This document shows, in pieces, positions 45,909 through 54,018 of a stretch of DNA of 64,000 nt (the stretch's first letter is position 1; the number at the start of each line of letters is the position of its first letter). A program made the position numbers and the translations under genes. Below the pieces are notes generated by a model, which saw nothing but the letters and a program-made list of their open reading frames with translations, did no database searches and was not told where the DNA came from. This stretch comes from Bradyrhizobium manausense. Lineage in GTDB: Bacteria > Pseudomonadota > Alphaproteobacteria > Rhizobiales > Xanthobacteraceae. The stretch covers positions 186,001 to 250,000 of the forward strand of contig NZ_JAFCJI010000002.1 in assembly GCF_018131105.1 (NCBI RefSeq), read 5' to 3'.

Positions 45909-47711
45909 ATGCGCAAGGTGCTACTGGCGACTTTTCTCGGCTCAGCGGCGGCTCTTGCCGTCGGGACCGCGTCAGCCAATGACGAGCTGATCAAGATGTC
46001 GCAGAACCCGAAAGACTGGGTGATGCCGACCGGTGACTACGCCAACAGCCGCTATTCCAAGCTGACCCAGATCAACGCCCAAAATGTCGGCAAGCTCCAG
46101 GTTGCCTGGACCTTCTCGACCGGCGTGCTGCGCGGCCATGAAGGCGGCCCGCTGATCATCGGCAACATGATGTACGTCCACACGCCGTTCCCGAACAAGG
46201 TCTACGCCATTGACCTTTCGAACGAGAACAAGATCGTCTGGAAGTACGAGCCGAAGCAGGATCCGAACGTCATCCCGGTGATGTGCTGCGATACGGTTAA
46301 CCGCGGCCTCGCGTTCGGCGACGGCAAGATCTTCCTGCATCAGGCCGACACGACTCTCGTCGCGCTCGACGCCAAGACCGGTCAGGTTGCATGGACCGCG
46401 AAGAACGGCGATCCGAGCAAGGGCGAGACCGGCACCTCGGCGCCGATGGTCATCAAGGACAAGGTGCTGATCGGCATCTCCGGTGGCGAGTTCGGCGTTC
46501 AGGCTCACATGAGCGCCTACGACATCAAGACCGGCAAGCTGGCCTGGCGCGGCTATTCGGAAGGTCCGGATGACCAGATCCTGGTCGACGACAAGACCAC
46601 CGCACTCGGCAAGCCGATCGGCAAGGATTCGAGCCTCAAGACCTGGCAGGGCGATCAGTGGAAGATCGGCGGCGGCGCCACCTGGGGCTGGATCTCCTAC
46701 GATCCCGAGCTGAACCTGATCTATTACGGATCGGGCAACCCCTCGACCTGGAATCCGAAGCAGCGTCCCGGCGACAACAAATGGTCGATGACCATCTGGG
46801 CACGTAACCCGGATACCGGCGTCGCCAAGTGGGTCTATCAGATGACGCCCCATGACGAATGGGACTATGACGGCGTCAACGAGATGATCCTCTCGGACCA
46901 GTCGATCAACGGCCAGGCCCGCAAGCTGCTGACGCATTTCGATCGTAACGGCCTCGGCTATACGCTCGATCGCGCCACCGGCGAGCTGCTGGTCGCCGAG
47001 AAGTACGATCCGAAGGTGAACTGGACCTCCGGCGTCGACATGGACAAGAACTCCGCCACCTATGGCCGTCCGAAGGTGCTCGACGCAGCTTCGACCGACA
47101 AGGCCGGCGAAGACCACAACGTGAAGGGCATCTGCCCGGCCGCGCTCGGCACCAAGGACGAGCAGCCGGCGGCCTACTCGCCCGACACGCAGCTGTTCTA
47201 CGTCCCGACCAACCACGTCTGCATGGACTACGAACCGTTCAAGGTGAGCTACACCGCGGGCCAGCCCTATGTGGGTGCGACGCTCTCGATGTATCCGCCG
47301 CAGGGCGATACCAACATGGGTAACTTCATCGCCTGGGACGGCAAGACCGGCAAGATCGTCTGGTCGAACAAGGAGCAGTTCTCGGTCTGGTCGGGTGCGC
47401 TCGCAACCGCCGGCGGCGTGGTGTTCTACGGCACGCTCGAAGGCTACCTGAAGGCAGTCGATGCCAAGACCGGCAAGGAGCTCTACAAGTTCAAGACTCC
47501 CTCCGGCATCATCGGCAACGTCACGACCTATGAGAACGGCGGCAAGCAATATGTCGCAGTGCTCTCCGGCGTCGGCGGCTGGGCCGGTATCGGTCTGGCA
47601 GCAGGTCTGACTGATCCGACCGCCGGTCTCGGCGCGGTCGGCGGCTACGCGGCCCTCAGCAACTACACGGCACTCGGCGGCACGCTGACCGTGTTCTCGC
47701 TGCCCAACTAG
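45909..47711 (+). CDS. xoxF: XoxF, lanthanide-dependent methanol dehydrogenase
   Basis: Periplasmic quinoprotein of 600 residues that oxidises methanol (and formaldehyde) with PQQ and a lanthanide. The signal peptide ends GTASANDE. The vicinal disulfide is Cys126-Cys127 (VMCCDTVNRG). Metal ligands are Glu194 (SGGEFG), Asn277 (GSGNPS), Asp319 and the extra Asp321 (DEWDYDGVNE), the Asp-Tyr-Asp of XoxF enzymes. Length and motifs fit the XoxF5 clade of Rhizobiales. The start MRKVLL has GGAGGA 6 bases upstream; earlier in-frame codons abut it. xoxG follows. Confidence 0.97.
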   Translation: MRKVLLATFLGSAAALAVGTASANDELIKMSQNPKDWVMPTGDYANSRYSKLTQINAQNVGKLQVAWTFSTGVLRGHEGGPLIIGNMMYVHTPFPNKVYAIDLSNENKIVWKYEPKQDPNVIPVMCCDTVNRGLAFGDGKIFLHQADTTLVALDAKTGQVAWTAKNGDPSKGETGTSAPMVIKDKVLIGISGGEFGVQAHMSAYDIKTGKLAWRGYSEGPDDQILVDDKTTALGKPIGKDSSLKTWQGDQWKIGGGATWGWISYDPELNLIYYGSGNPSTWNPKQRPGDNKWSMTIWARNPDTGVAKWVYQMTPHDEWDYDGVNEMILSDQSINGQARKLLTHFDRNGLGYTLDRATGELLVAEKYDPKVNWTSGVDMDKNSATYGRPKVLDAASTDKAGEDHNVKGICPAALGTKDEQPAAYSPDTQLFYVPTNHVCMDYEPFKVSYTAGQPYVGATLSMYPPQGDTNMGNFIAWDGKTGKIVWSNKEQFSVWSGALATAGGVVFYGTLEGYLKAVDAKTGKELYKFKTPSGIIGNVTTYENGGKQYVAVLSGVGGWAGIGLAAGLTDPTAGLGAVGGYAALSNYTALGGTLTVFSLPN

Positions 47712-47729
47712 CCTCCGTTCAGTCTCGCT

Positions 47730-47762
47730 CCGGCGCGTGGATCAACTCCATCCACGCGCCGG
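47730..47762 (+). promoter_or_regulatory. Strong intercistronic stem-loop between xoxF and xoxG
   Basis: CCGGCGCGTGGAT and ATCCACGCGCCGG form a perfect 13-base stem around a 7-base loop, 18 bases after the xoxF stop. No T-run follows. It probably protects the 3' end of the abundant xoxF message and lowers xoxG expression relative to xoxF, or acts as a partial terminator. Confidence 0.8.
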
Positions 47763-47796
47763 CTCGTCTCCACCTGATGCCTTCGAGGAACACCTC

Positions 47797-48315
47797 TTGC
47801 GTAGAATCTGCTCTGTCATTGCTGCGATGATCTTCGTTGCGTCCGGGGGAATTGCTGTCGCTGACGGCTCGGGCGACCCGACTGCCGTCAAGCAGAACGA
47901 AACCGGCGAATGGCTCGATAAGGACGGTAACCCGACCTACAAGATCAACGGCGACTCCGTCGACTGGTATACCTATTCGGGATACCGCCGCTATCACTCC
48001 GACTGCCATGTGTGTCATGGCCCCGACGGCATGGGCTCGAGCTATGCGCCCGCACTGAAGGATTCGCTCAAGACGATGAGCTACGCCGACTTTCTCGGCG
48101 TCGTCGCCTCGGGCCGCAAGAACATCTCGACCGCCACAGAGAACGTGATGCCGGCCTTCGGCGATAACCCGAACGTCGCCTGCTACATGGACGATCTCTA
48201 CGTTTATCTGCGCGCCCGCTCCAACGACGCCTGGGGCCGTGTCCGTCCCGGCAAGCATGAGGACAAGAACGACGCCTACACCAAGAATGAAGACTCGTGC
48301 ATGGGCAAGAAGTGA
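47797..48315 (+). CDS. xoxG: XoxG, c-type cytochrome acceptor for XoxF
   Basis: Periplasmic cytochrome of 172 residues of the methanol-metabolism four-Cys type. Signal peptide VIAAMIFVASGGIAVA; haem site CHVCH in SDCHVCHGPDGMG; likely axial Met in TENVMPAFG; additional Cys in NVACYMDDLYVYLRAR and near the end (DSCMGKK). The TTG at 47797 is preferred since GAGGA lies 7 bases upstream; the GTG at 47737 lies inside the intercistronic hairpin. It passes electrons from XoxF to the respiratory chain. Confidence 0.9.
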   Translation: MRRICSVIAAMIFVASGGIAVADGSGDPTAVKQNETGEWLDKDGNPTYKINGDSVDWYTYSGYRRYHSDCHVCHGPDGMGSSYAPALKDSLKTMSYADFLGVVASGRKNISTATENVMPAFGDNPNVACYMDDLYVYLRARSNDAWGRVRPGKHEDKNDAYTKNEDSCMGKK

Positions 48316-48377
48316 ACGTTTAGGGCACGCCTGAGACTTGAGTCCTGGCATCCCCGCGAGAATTTGAGGAGCTACCG

Positions 48378-49487
48378 ATGAAGACACGTGCCGCCGTCGC
48401 TTTCGAAGCCAAGAAACCGCTCGAGATCGTCGAAGTCGATCTGGAAGGGCCGAAGGCCGGCGAAGTCCTGGTCGAGATCAAGGCGACGGGCATCTGCCAT
48501 ACCGACGCCTATACTCTCGACGGCTTCGACAGCGAAGGGATCTTCCCCTCGATCCTCGGCCATGAGGGTGCGGGAATCATCCGCGAGATCGGCGCAGGCG
48601 TGACCTCGGTGAAGCCGGGCGATCACGTCATTCCGCTCTACACGCCTGAATGCCGGCAGTGCAAAAGCTGCCTGAGCCAGAAGACCAATCTTTGCACTGC
48701 GATCCGCGCGACCCAGGGCAAGGGCGTGATGCCCGATGGCACCAGCCGCTTTTCCTACAAGGGCAAGCCGATCTATCACTACATGGGCTGCTCGACCTTC
48801 TCCAACTTCACGGTGCTGCCGGAAATCGCGGTGGCGAAGATCCGCGAGGACGCCCCCTTCGACAAGAGCTGCTATATCGGCTGCGGCGTCACCACCGGCG
48901 TCGGCGCCGTCGTCAACACCGCGAAGGTCGAGCCGGGCTCCAACGTCGTCGTGTTCGGCCTCGGCGGCATCGGCCTCAACGTGATCCAGGGCGCCAAGAT
49001 GGCCGGCGCCGACAAGATCATCGGCGTCGACGTCAACGACTCCAAGGAGGAATGGGGCCGCCGGTTCGGCATGACCGATTTCGTCAACCCCAAGAAGATC
49101 ACCGGCGACATCGTCCCGCATCTCGTCACCCTGACCGACGGCGGTGCCGACTACACTTTCGACTGCACCGGCAACACCACGGTGATGCGCCAGGCGCTGG
49201 AAGCCTGCCATCGCGGCTGGGGCACCTCGATCATCATCGGCGTTGCCGAAGCCGGCAAGGAGATCGCCACCCGTCCGTTCCAGCTCGTCACCGGCCGTAA
49301 CTGGCGCGGCACCGCCTTCGGCGGCGCCCGCGGTCGCACCGACGTGCCGAAGATCGTCGACTGGTACATGAACGGAAAGATCCAGATCGACCCCATGATC
49401 ACCCACACGCTCAAGCTCGAAGACATCAACAAGGGCTTCGACCTGATGCATGAGGGAAAATCGATTCGTTCAGTCGTCGTGTTCTAG
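48378..49487 (+). CDS. frmA: S-(hydroxymethyl)glutathione dehydrogenase (class III alcohol dehydrogenase)
   Basis: Cytosolic zinc enzyme of 369 residues that oxidises S-hydroxymethylglutathione to S-formylglutathione with NAD. It has catalytic zinc ligands (ATGICHTD with Cys; GHEGAG with His-Glu), four structural-zinc Cys (CRQCKSCLSQKTNLC), and the Rossmann motif GLGGIGLNVIQG. Class III traits (TRATQGKG-like RATQGKGVM) are present. GAGGAG lies before the ATG. It follows xoxFG and precedes gfa, forming the formaldehyde branch. Confidence 0.96.
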   Translation: MKTRAAVAFEAKKPLEIVEVDLEGPKAGEVLVEIKATGICHTDAYTLDGFDSEGIFPSILGHEGAGIIREIGAGVTSVKPGDHVIPLYTPECRQCKSCLSQKTNLCTAIRATQGKGVMPDGTSRFSYKGKPIYHYMGCSTFSNFTVLPEIAVAKIREDAPFDKSCYIGCGVTTGVGAVVNTAKVEPGSNVVVFGLGGIGLNVIQGAKMAGADKIIGVDVNDSKEEWGRRFGMTDFVNPKKITGDIVPHLVTLTDGGADYTFDCTGNTTVMRQALEACHRGWGTSIIIGVAEAGKEIATRPFQLVTGRNWRGTAFGGARGRTDVPKIVDWYMNGKIQIDPMITHTLKLEDINKGFDLMHEGKSIRSVVVF

Positions 49488-49520
49488 CTCGCAAGCGTCA
49501 CACCCAAGGAGGATCGACCC

Positions 49521-50081
49521 ATGACTTCACTGCATCCCTCGATCGACAACGGCCTCAAACAAGGCACCGGCCATTTTGCCGGCGGCACGCTCGCCTGCAA
49601 ATGCAAGGACCATCAGGTCAAGATCGGCATCAAGGGCGACGTGGCACACAACCACGCCTGCGGTTGCACCAAGTGCTGGAAGCCGCAGGGCGCGAACTTC
49701 TCCGTCGTGGCCGTGGTGCCGCGCCAGAACGTCACCGTGCTCGAGAACGGCGACAAGCTCCAGATCGTCGACGCGTCCGCGGTGATCCAGCGTCACGCCT
49801 GCAAGGCCTGCGGCACCCATATGTACGGCCGCATCGAGAACAAGAACCATCCGTTCTACGGTCTCGATTTCGTCCATCCGGAGCTGTTCCAGGAGCAGGG
49901 CTCGCAGGCGCCGCAATTCGCCGCCTTCGTCTCCTCGATCATCGAATCCGGCGTCAAGCCCGAGCAGATGGCCGGCATCCGGTCGCGGCTGAAGGAAATC
50001 GGGCTCGAGCCCTATGACTGCCTGTCGCCGGCGCTGATGGATGCGATCGCGACCCACGTCGCGAAGGCGAAGGCCGCCTGA
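49521..50081 (+). CDS. gfa: S-(hydroxymethyl)glutathione synthase (Gfa)
   Basis: Zinc protein of 186 residues reported to speed the joining of formaldehyde and glutathione. The zinc-binding Cys set is visible: LACKCKDHQ, HACGCTKCW and CKACGTHMYG. Length and order match the Gfa family. AAGGAGG lies 7 bases before the ATG and 33 bases separate it from frmA. Some work doubts a catalytic role and treats Gfa as a glutathione carrier; either way it belongs to this pathway. Confidence 0.95.
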   Translation: MTSLHPSIDNGLKQGTGHFAGGTLACKCKDHQVKIGIKGDVAHNHACGCTKCWKPQGANFSVVAVVPRQNVTVLENGDKLQIVDASAVIQRHACKACGTHMYGRIENKNHPFYGLDFVHPELFQEQGSQAPQFAAFVSSIIESGVKPEQMAGIRSRLKEIGLEPYDCLSPALMDAIATHVAKAKAA

Positions 50082-50108
50082 GCAAGGCCGCATGACGATG
50101 TCCCGTCC

Positions 50109-50130
50109 GCTCGCTGGTTCGCCAGCGAGC
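50109..50130 (+). terminator. Stem-loop after gfa
   Basis: GCTCGCTGG-TTCG-CCAGCGAGC is a perfect 9-base stem closed by a TTCG tetraloop, 28 bases after the gfa stop. There is no T-run, so it could be a processing or stability element or a weak terminator. Confidence 0.7.
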
Positions 50131-50305
50131 TGACCGGGCGCAACTCTCGAATGATCGCGGCGATACTTGCCGCCTGTGCACTCTGCGTATGCGAGCGCGT
50201 TCCGCTCCCTCAGTCCTGGTCTCTGAATGACTGCGCAGTGCCGCCCCCTTCCCGCTTGAAGTCAGCGCGGCCCGGCGATTCTCCCTCCCTCGACTGAGGA
50301 CTACT

Positions 50306-50345
50306 GCTTCGTCCGCGCAGTCCCTCTGGCGGACGAAGCTTTTTT
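50306..50345 (+). terminator. Strong rho-independent terminator with no evident gene before it
   Basis: GCTTCGTCCGC and GCGGACGAAGC form a perfect 11-base stem with a 12-base loop, followed by six T. The nearest upstream gene, gfa, ends 225 bases earlier and has its own hairpin. It therefore either ends a small RNA or unusually long gfa tail, or works as an attenuator for the next operon. Confidence 0.85.
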
Positions 50346-50712
50346 GATCTCTTCGATTTTTTTGATCGCCGACCGCGCGAGCTGTTACCGCGCCCCGCTT
50401 TTGACAAACCCCGGATGCAACCTGTTCACATCGGGGACAGCTGACCAGGAACACTCGGCTGTGAACACCGATCCGCCGCGATCTCTGCTACGATCGCGTC
50501 GTCACGATGCCGCGCGAGTTCAATCAAATAAGAACAAAACGGGAGGTATCGAACACATCCGGACATCACGATTCGTATGCCAGCCTCCCTGCCGGGATTT
50601 GCCCGCGCAGGACAACGGGCCGGACATGCGGTCGCACCACCCACGGACCATTGCGCCGACCAAGGTCGGCTATTCCAACATCGGCAAAGCTTATGAAGAG
50701 CGAGGGACGATC

Positions 50713-51165
50713 ATGATCAAGGTGAAGATCAACGGCCAGGAACAGAGCTGGGACGGCGACCCGGATCTCCCGCTACTCTGGTTTCTGCGCGACGAAGCCG
50801 GCCTGACCGGCACCAAATTCGGCTGCGGCCAGGCCCTCTGCGGCGCCTGCACCGTCATCGTCGACAAGGAGGCGGTCCGCTCCTGCATCACATCGATCAA
50901 CGACGTGGCGGGGCGCGAAGTCACCACCATCGAGGGGCTGCACCCGGATGGCGATCATCCTGTCCAGAAGGCCTGGCGCCAGGTCAATGTCCCCCAATGC
51001 GGCTTCTGCCAGGCCGGCCAGATCATGCAGGCGGCTGCGCTGCTGATGGACAATCCAAAGCCGTCGCATGACCAGATCCGCGAGGCGATGTCCGGCAACA
51101 TCTGCCGTTGCGGCTGCTACCAGCGCATCGAGAATGCCGTCCACCTCGCATCAACGGGAGTGTGA
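50713..51165 (+). CDS. (2Fe-2S) small subunit of a xanthine dehydrogenase-family oxidase
   Basis: Iron-sulfur subunit of 150 residues. The plant-type ferredoxin cluster uses CGQALCGACTV and an earlier Cys (FGCG), the second cluster CGFCQAGQ and CRCGCYQR. It has the IorA/CoxS layout and carries electrons from the molybdenum subunit encoded 1 base downstream. AGGGA lies before the ATG. No signal peptide is present, so it probably crosses the membrane with the Tat-signal large subunit. Confidence 0.93.
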   Translation: MIKVKINGQEQSWDGDPDLPLLWFLRDEAGLTGTKFGCGQALCGACTVIVDKEAVRSCITSINDVAGREVTTIEGLHPDGDHPVQKAWRQVNVPQCGFCQAGQIMQAAALLMDNPKPSHDQIREAMSGNICRCGCYQRIENAVHLASTGV

Positions 51166-51166
51166 C

Positions 51167-53479
51167 ATGAATTTCATCGACAAACCCGGCAAGCTCCGCG
51201 GCTTCGAAAAGCATCTGAAGGTCGAGAAAGTCTCACGCCGCAGCATCCTGAAGGGGCTCGGTGTCACCGGCGGCTTCGTGCTCGCCGCACCCGTGATGAC
51301 GCGCCCGGCCTTTGCCTATGAGACCGGCGCAGGAAAAATGCCGCATGGCGTCGTGGTCGATCCACGCGTGTTCGTCGCGGTCGCGCCGGACGGCACCGTC
51401 ACCATCCTCGCCCACCGCTCCGAAATGGGCACCGGCGTGCGCACCAGCCTGCCGCTGATCGTGGCCGAGGAGATGGAGGCCGACTGGTCCAAGGTCAAGG
51501 TGCAGCAGGCCCATGGCGACGAGGTCAAGTTCGGCAACCAGGACACCGACGGCTCGCGCAGCACGCGGCATTATCTGATCCCGATGCGCCAGATCGGCGC
51601 CTCCGCCCGCACCATGCTGGAGCAGGCCGCAGCGAAACGCTGGAATGTACCCGCGACCGAAGTGAAGGCCGTCAATCACGAGGTCGTCCACAGCGCCAGC
51701 GGACGCAAGCTCGGCTTCGGCGAGCTCGCGGCTGATGCTGCCAAGGAATCGGTGCCTGCTATCGAAGGCCTCAAGCTGAAGGACCCCAAGGACTTCCGCT
51801 ATCTCGGCAAGGGCCAGGTCGGCATCGTCGATCTCCACGACATCACCACCGGCAAGGCGGGCTACGGCGCCGACGTGCGTCTTCCCGGCATGAAATACGC
51901 CGTGATCGCGCGCCCGCCGGTGACCGGCGGCAAGCTGACTTCGTTCGATCCGGACGCGGCGCTGAAGGTGCCGGGCGTCGAGAAGGTGATGAAGGTCCAG
52001 GGCTGGCCCTGGCCGTCGAAATTCCAGCCGCTCGGCGGCGTCGCGGTGATCGCACGCAACACAGGTGCGGCGATCAAGGGCCGCGACGCGCTGAAGCTGG
52101 TCTGGGACGACGGCGCCAACGGCAAATACGACTCGGTCGCCTACCGCAAGGAGCTCGAAGAGGCCTCGCGCAAGCCGGGCTTGGTCGTGCGCCAGGAGGG
52201 TGACGCGGACGCGGCGCTGAAGTCCGCCGCCAAGGTCGTCGTCGGCGAATATTACCTGCCCCACCTCGCCCATGTCAGCATGGAGCCGCCGGTGGCGGTT
52301 GCCGACGTCAAGGGCGACAAGGCGGAGATCTGGGCACCGGTGCAGAGCCCCGGCGGCACCCGCGAGGACGTCGCCAAGACTCTCGGCATTCCCGAGGGCA
52401 ATGTCACCGTCAACGTCACGCTGCTCGGCGGTGGTTTCGGCCGCAAGTCGAAATGCGACTTTGCGCTCGAGGCCGCGCTGCTGTCGAAGGAGCTCGGCGT
52501 ACCCGTGAAGGTGCAGTGGACGCGCGAGGACGACGTCCGCCACGACTTCCTGCACACCGTCTCGGTCGAACGGATCGAGGCGGGCCTCGACAAGGACGGC
52601 AAGGTCACGGCCTGGCGTCACCGCAGCGTCGCGCCGAGCATCGGCTCGACCTTCGCGGCGGGCACCAAGCACGAGGCGGCGTTCGAGCTCGGCATGGGTC
52701 TCGTCGACATGCCGTTCGAGATCGCCAACATCTCCTGCGAGAACCCGGAGGCAGCCGCGTTCACCCGCATCGGCTGGTTCCGTTCGGTCTCGAACATCCC
52801 GCGCGCCTTCGCGGTGCAGTCGATGGTGGGCGAGATCGCCAACGCGACCGGCCGCGACCAGAAGGAGACGCTGCTGGCTCTGATCGGCACGCCCCGTATC
52901 GTCAAGCCGGCGGTCAAGGATCTCTGGAACTACGGCGAGCCCTATGACAGCTACCCGATCGACACCGCGCGCCTGCGCAAGGTGGTCGAGCTGGTCGCCG
53001 AGAAGGGCGAATGGGGCCGTCAGGTGCCCAAGGGCCACGGACTCGGCATTGCCGTGCACCGCAGCTTCGTCAGCTACATCGCGACCATCGTCGAGGTGGC
53101 CGTCGACGAGAAGGGCAAGCTGACGGTGCCGCGGGTCGATACCGCGATCGATTGCGGCACCTATGTCAACCCCGAGCGCATCGCCTCGCAGATCGAGGGC
53201 GCCGCGATCATGGGCCTGAGCCTCGCCAAATATGGTGAGATCAGCTTCAAGGACGGCAAGGTGGAGCAGAAGAATTTTGACGACTTCCAGGTCGTCAGGA
53301 TCGATGAGGCTCCGCTGGTGACAAATGTCTACATCGTCCCGCCCGCGTCGGACACGCCGCCGAGCGGCGTCGGCGAGCCCGGCGTGCCGCCCTTCGCGCC
53401 GGCGCTGATGAACGCGATCTTCGCCGCGACCGGCAAGCGCATCCGCGCGCTTCCGATCGGCAAGCAATTGGAGGCTTGA
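51167..53479 (+). CDS. Tat-exported molybdopterin aldehyde oxidase-type large subunit (IorB-like)
   Basis: A protein of 770 residues with a twin-arginine signal (SRRSILKGLGVTGGF), then the molybdenum hydroxylase domains: HRSEMGTGVRTSLPLIVAEE, VTLLGGGFGRKSKCDF, GLGIAVHRSFVSY and TPPSGVGEPGVPP, where Glu is the catalytic base. This is the isoquinoline 1-oxidoreductase / periplasmic aldehyde dehydrogenase branch. With the neighbouring methanol genes, oxidation of aldehydes made by the periplasmic quinoproteins is the most sensible role. No FAD subunit and no cytochrome subunit are adjacent, so the electron acceptor is unknown. Confidence 0.9.
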   Translation: MNFIDKPGKLRGFEKHLKVEKVSRRSILKGLGVTGGFVLAAPVMTRPAFAYETGAGKMPHGVVVDPRVFVAVAPDGTVTILAHRSEMGTGVRTSLPLIVAEEMEADWSKVKVQQAHGDEVKFGNQDTDGSRSTRHYLIPMRQIGASARTMLEQAAAKRWNVPATEVKAVNHEVVHSASGRKLGFGELAADAAKESVPAIEGLKLKDPKDFRYLGKGQVGIVDLHDITTGKAGYGADVRLPGMKYAVIARPPVTGGKLTSFDPDAALKVPGVEKVMKVQGWPWPSKFQPLGGVAVIARNTGAAIKGRDALKLVWDDGANGKYDSVAYRKELEEASRKPGLVVRQEGDADAALKSAAKVVVGEYYLPHLAHVSMEPPVAVADVKGDKAEIWAPVQSPGGTREDVAKTLGIPEGNVTVNVTLLGGGFGRKSKCDFALEAALLSKELGVPVKVQWTREDDVRHDFLHTVSVERIEAGLDKDGKVTAWRHRSVAPSIGSTFAAGTKHEAAFELGMGLVDMPFEIANISCENPEAAAFTRIGWFRSVSNIPRAFAVQSMVGEIANATGRDQKETLLALIGTPRIVKPAVKDLWNYGEPYDSYPIDTARLRKVVELVAEKGEWGRQVPKGHGLGIAVHRSFVSYIATIVEVAVDEKGKLTVPRVDTAIDCGTYVNPERIASQIEGAAIMGLSLAKYGEISFKDGKVEQKNFDDFQVVRIDEAPLVTNVYIVPPASDTPPSGVGEPGVPPFAPALMNAIFAATGKRIRALPIGKQLEA

Positions 53480-53534
53480 GGCGGAACATCCGGCGGCCTC
53501 GCGCCGTTTCCATCGATCTGACAGGAGCAGATCG

Positions 53535-53795
53535 ATGACCAACATTCCCAGGGCGCTCGCAGTCTCGCTGCTGTCGAGCGCCTTTCTTTTGACCATTACA
53601 GCCGCGTTCGCCCAGAGCACCACGACGCCACCGACGACGGCGACGCGCCCCACCGCGCCGGAGCAGAATTCGCTTCCCAACGCCACCGCCCCGCCCGCCT
53701 CGACCACCCAGACCACCGGGCAAGGCAGCACCGATCCGAAGGTTCGGGAGATGAACCAGAAGGAGAAGGACAAGGTGGACAGGCAGGGGAAGTAG
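53535..53795 (+). CDS. Small exported Thr/Pro-rich protein
   Basis: A protein of 86 residues: signal peptide ending TAAFAQS, then about 35 residues rich in Thr, Pro and Ala, and a charged end (VREMNQKEKDKVDRQGK). It is probably disordered. GGAG precedes the ATG. It follows the oxidase operon by 55 bases. Function unknown. Confidence 0.7.
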   Translation: MTNIPRALAVSLLSSAFLLTITAAFAQSTTTPPTTATRPTAPEQNSLPNATAPPASTTQTTGQGSTDPKVREMNQKEKDKVDRQGK

Positions 53796-53825
53796 TGGCG
53801 TTCGCGGACTGAGATTCTCTCGCCG

Positions 53826-53908
53826 TCATGGCCGGGCTTGTCCCGGCCATCCACGAGCTTTGCCACAGAACTGGGAACGTGGATGCCCGGGACAAGCCCG
53901 GGCATGAC
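53826..53908. repeat. Bradyrhizobium-type intergenic repeat pair
   Basis: ATGGCCGGGCTTGTCCCGGC is a palindrome; about 50 bases later GATGCCCGGGACAAGCCCGG is a related palindrome in inverse order, with CCACG and CGTGG between them. The whole forms an inverted pair. This repeat type is scattered between genes in Bradyrhizobium genomes. Confidence 0.8.
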
Positions 53909-53946
53909 GAGTTCGTGGTGAGGGCAGCGATCTTATCTCGCACGCA

Positions 53947-53978
53947 AAATGCGGCGGACGTTGCCGTCCGCCGCATTT
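53947..53978. terminator. Bidirectional terminator after the third quinoprotein
   Basis: AAATGCGGCGGACG and CGTCCGCCGCATTT form a perfect 14-base stem around a 4-base loop. On the minus strand the stem ends in TTTT. It sits 41 bases after the stop of the leftward dehydrogenase at 54019. Confidence 0.8.
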
Positions 53979-54018
53979 GCCCCCTCTCGCTCCGCTTCTC
54001 TCGATCCGCCTGCGGAGC

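Larger units (their letters stand above)
50082..50712. other. Long intergenic region between gfa and the aldehyde oxidase genes
   Basis: These 631 bases hold the gfa stem-loop (50109-50130), a second, stronger terminator (50306-50345) and then the promoter region of the next operon. A TTGACA hexamer lies at about 50403. ORFs in this stretch look random in composition. The part between the two hairpins (50131-50305) has no recognisable gene and could encode a small RNA. Confidence 0.5.

Noticed and set aside
45972..47549. Minus-strand ORF of 525 codons opposite xoxF
   Set aside because: Antisense of a clear quinoprotein; no ribosome binding site or domain.
50152..50298. ORF of 48 codons between gfa and the oxidase genes
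   Set aside because: No ribosome binding site and no protein-like pattern; the interval is better treated as possible small RNA or leader.
51233..53905. Minus-strand ORF of 890 codons opposite the molybdenum oxidase
   Set aside because: Despite its length it lacks motifs, is made mostly of Arg, Asp, His and Leu, and mirrors the codon bias of the sense gene.
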